Part shown: piece by piece, positions 22,132-22,437 of the stretch | Numbering within the stretch: the stretch's first letter is position 1 | Layout: each line of letters opens with the position of its first letter | From: JARRQB01 sp965368585 | GTDB taxonomy: Bacteria; Pseudomonadota; Gammaproteobacteria; Chromatiales; Chromatiaceae | Assembly: GCA_965368585.1 (NCBI GenBank) | Contig: CBDUNM010000077.1 | Location: 1 to 22,437 of the forward strand | Direction: 5' to 3' | Length of the DNA: 22,437 nucleotides | Position numbers and translations under genes: made by a program | Notes under the pieces: model-generated | Told to the model about the DNA's origin: nothing | The model's input: the letters and a program-made list of their open reading frames with translations, nothing else | The model's database searches: none

Positions 22132-22437
22132 ATGGAGTCTGGGACTACCTATAACTACAAAGTAGTGCGCCAGTTCGCGATTGTGACGGTGCTCTGGGGG
22201 ATCGTCGGGATGCTGGTCGGCGTCATCATCGCGGCGCAGCTGGCCTTTCCCGAGTTGATCAATGGGGTATCGTTCCTGGGCTACGGTCGTTTGCGACCCT
22301 TACACACCAACGCGGTCATCTTCGCGTTCGGCGGCTCGGCATTGTTCGCGACGTCCTACTACGTGGTGCAGCGTACCTGCCAGGCCCGGCTGTTTGGCGG
22401 GCCGTTGGCGGCATTTACCTTTTGGGGCTGGCAAGTC
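22132..22437 (+). CDS. ccoN: cbb3-type cytochrome c oxidase subunit I, N-terminal part (cut by window edge)
   Basis: Catalytic subunit of the high-affinity terminal oxidase used at low oxygen, in the inner membrane. The first 102 residues are visible and start MESGTTYNYKVVRQFAIVTV. The first membrane segment is at about 14-38. The RLRPLHTNAVIFAFGG motif follows, where His58 is the expected low-spin heme b ligand. The second membrane segment covers about 60-80. The ATG has GGAG seven bases upstream. An FNR box, a terminator and a second promoter-like sequence precede it. The rest of the operon (ccoO, ccoQ, ccoP) is expected past the window but not seen. Confidence 0.95.
   Translation, partial: MESGTTYNYKVVRQFAIVTVLWGIVGMLVGVIIAAQLAFPELINGVSFLGYGRLRPLHTNAVIFAFGGSALFATSYYVVQRTCQARLFGGPLAAFTFWGWQV

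Overview
The window is a GC-rich chromosomal segment of a gammaproteobacterium, probably a sulfur oxidiser of the Chromatiales or a related thiotrophic group. The long block pyrG-kdsA-eno-ftsB-ispD-ispF-truD-surE-pcm-yqaA-nlpD-rpoS is a gammaproteobacterial hallmark. The sulfur-globule-type envelope protein, an oxygen-sensing FNR with all four cysteines, and a cbb3 oxidase gene suggest sulfur metabolism at low oxygen. No tRNA, rRNA, CRISPR array, transposase or phage gene was seen.

Layout. (1) 1-4492, minus strand: trpH-like PHP phosphoesterase, yciO, a site-2 protease, trpS, scpA and scpB (cut by the window edge). (2) 4667-7140, plus strand: an unrecognised helical protein, yciB, yciI and a periplasmic parvulin. 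(3) 7188-11749, minus strand: surE-pcm-yqaA-nlpD-rpoS and a small unrecognised gene downstream. (4) 11920-14886: smr and tatD on the plus strand flank truD-ispF on the minus strand, so both interrupt the usual block. (5) 14887-15312: a 426-base gap between the convergent tatD and ispD, holding a 309-base segment bounded by perfect 16-bp inverted repeats. (6) 15313-20341, minus strand: ispD, ftsB, eno, kdsA, pyrG. (7) 20601-22437, plus strand: sulfur globule protein, fnr, and the start of ccoN.

How it fits together. Most genes are housekeeping: CTP synthesis, KDO synthesis, glycolysis, isoprenoid synthesis, division, tRNA modification, chromosome segregation, and stationary-phase control and repair. 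Several operon joints are translationally coupled: ATGA at pyrG-kdsA and ispF-truD, and TTGA at surE-pcm and pcm-yqaA.

The most interesting part is the fnr-ccoN region. Three FNR-type palindromes lie at 21112, 21931 and 21992. The last is perfect and is followed by a canonical intrinsic terminator (22063-22088) before ccoN. A separate sigma70-like promoter begins within the terminator T-run. This arrangement suggests a short FNR-activated RNA, or an attenuated ccoN leader. A second point of note is a tryptophanyl-tRNA synthetase with a four-cysteine pattern very close to the [4Fe-4S] motif of the Thermotoga enzyme.
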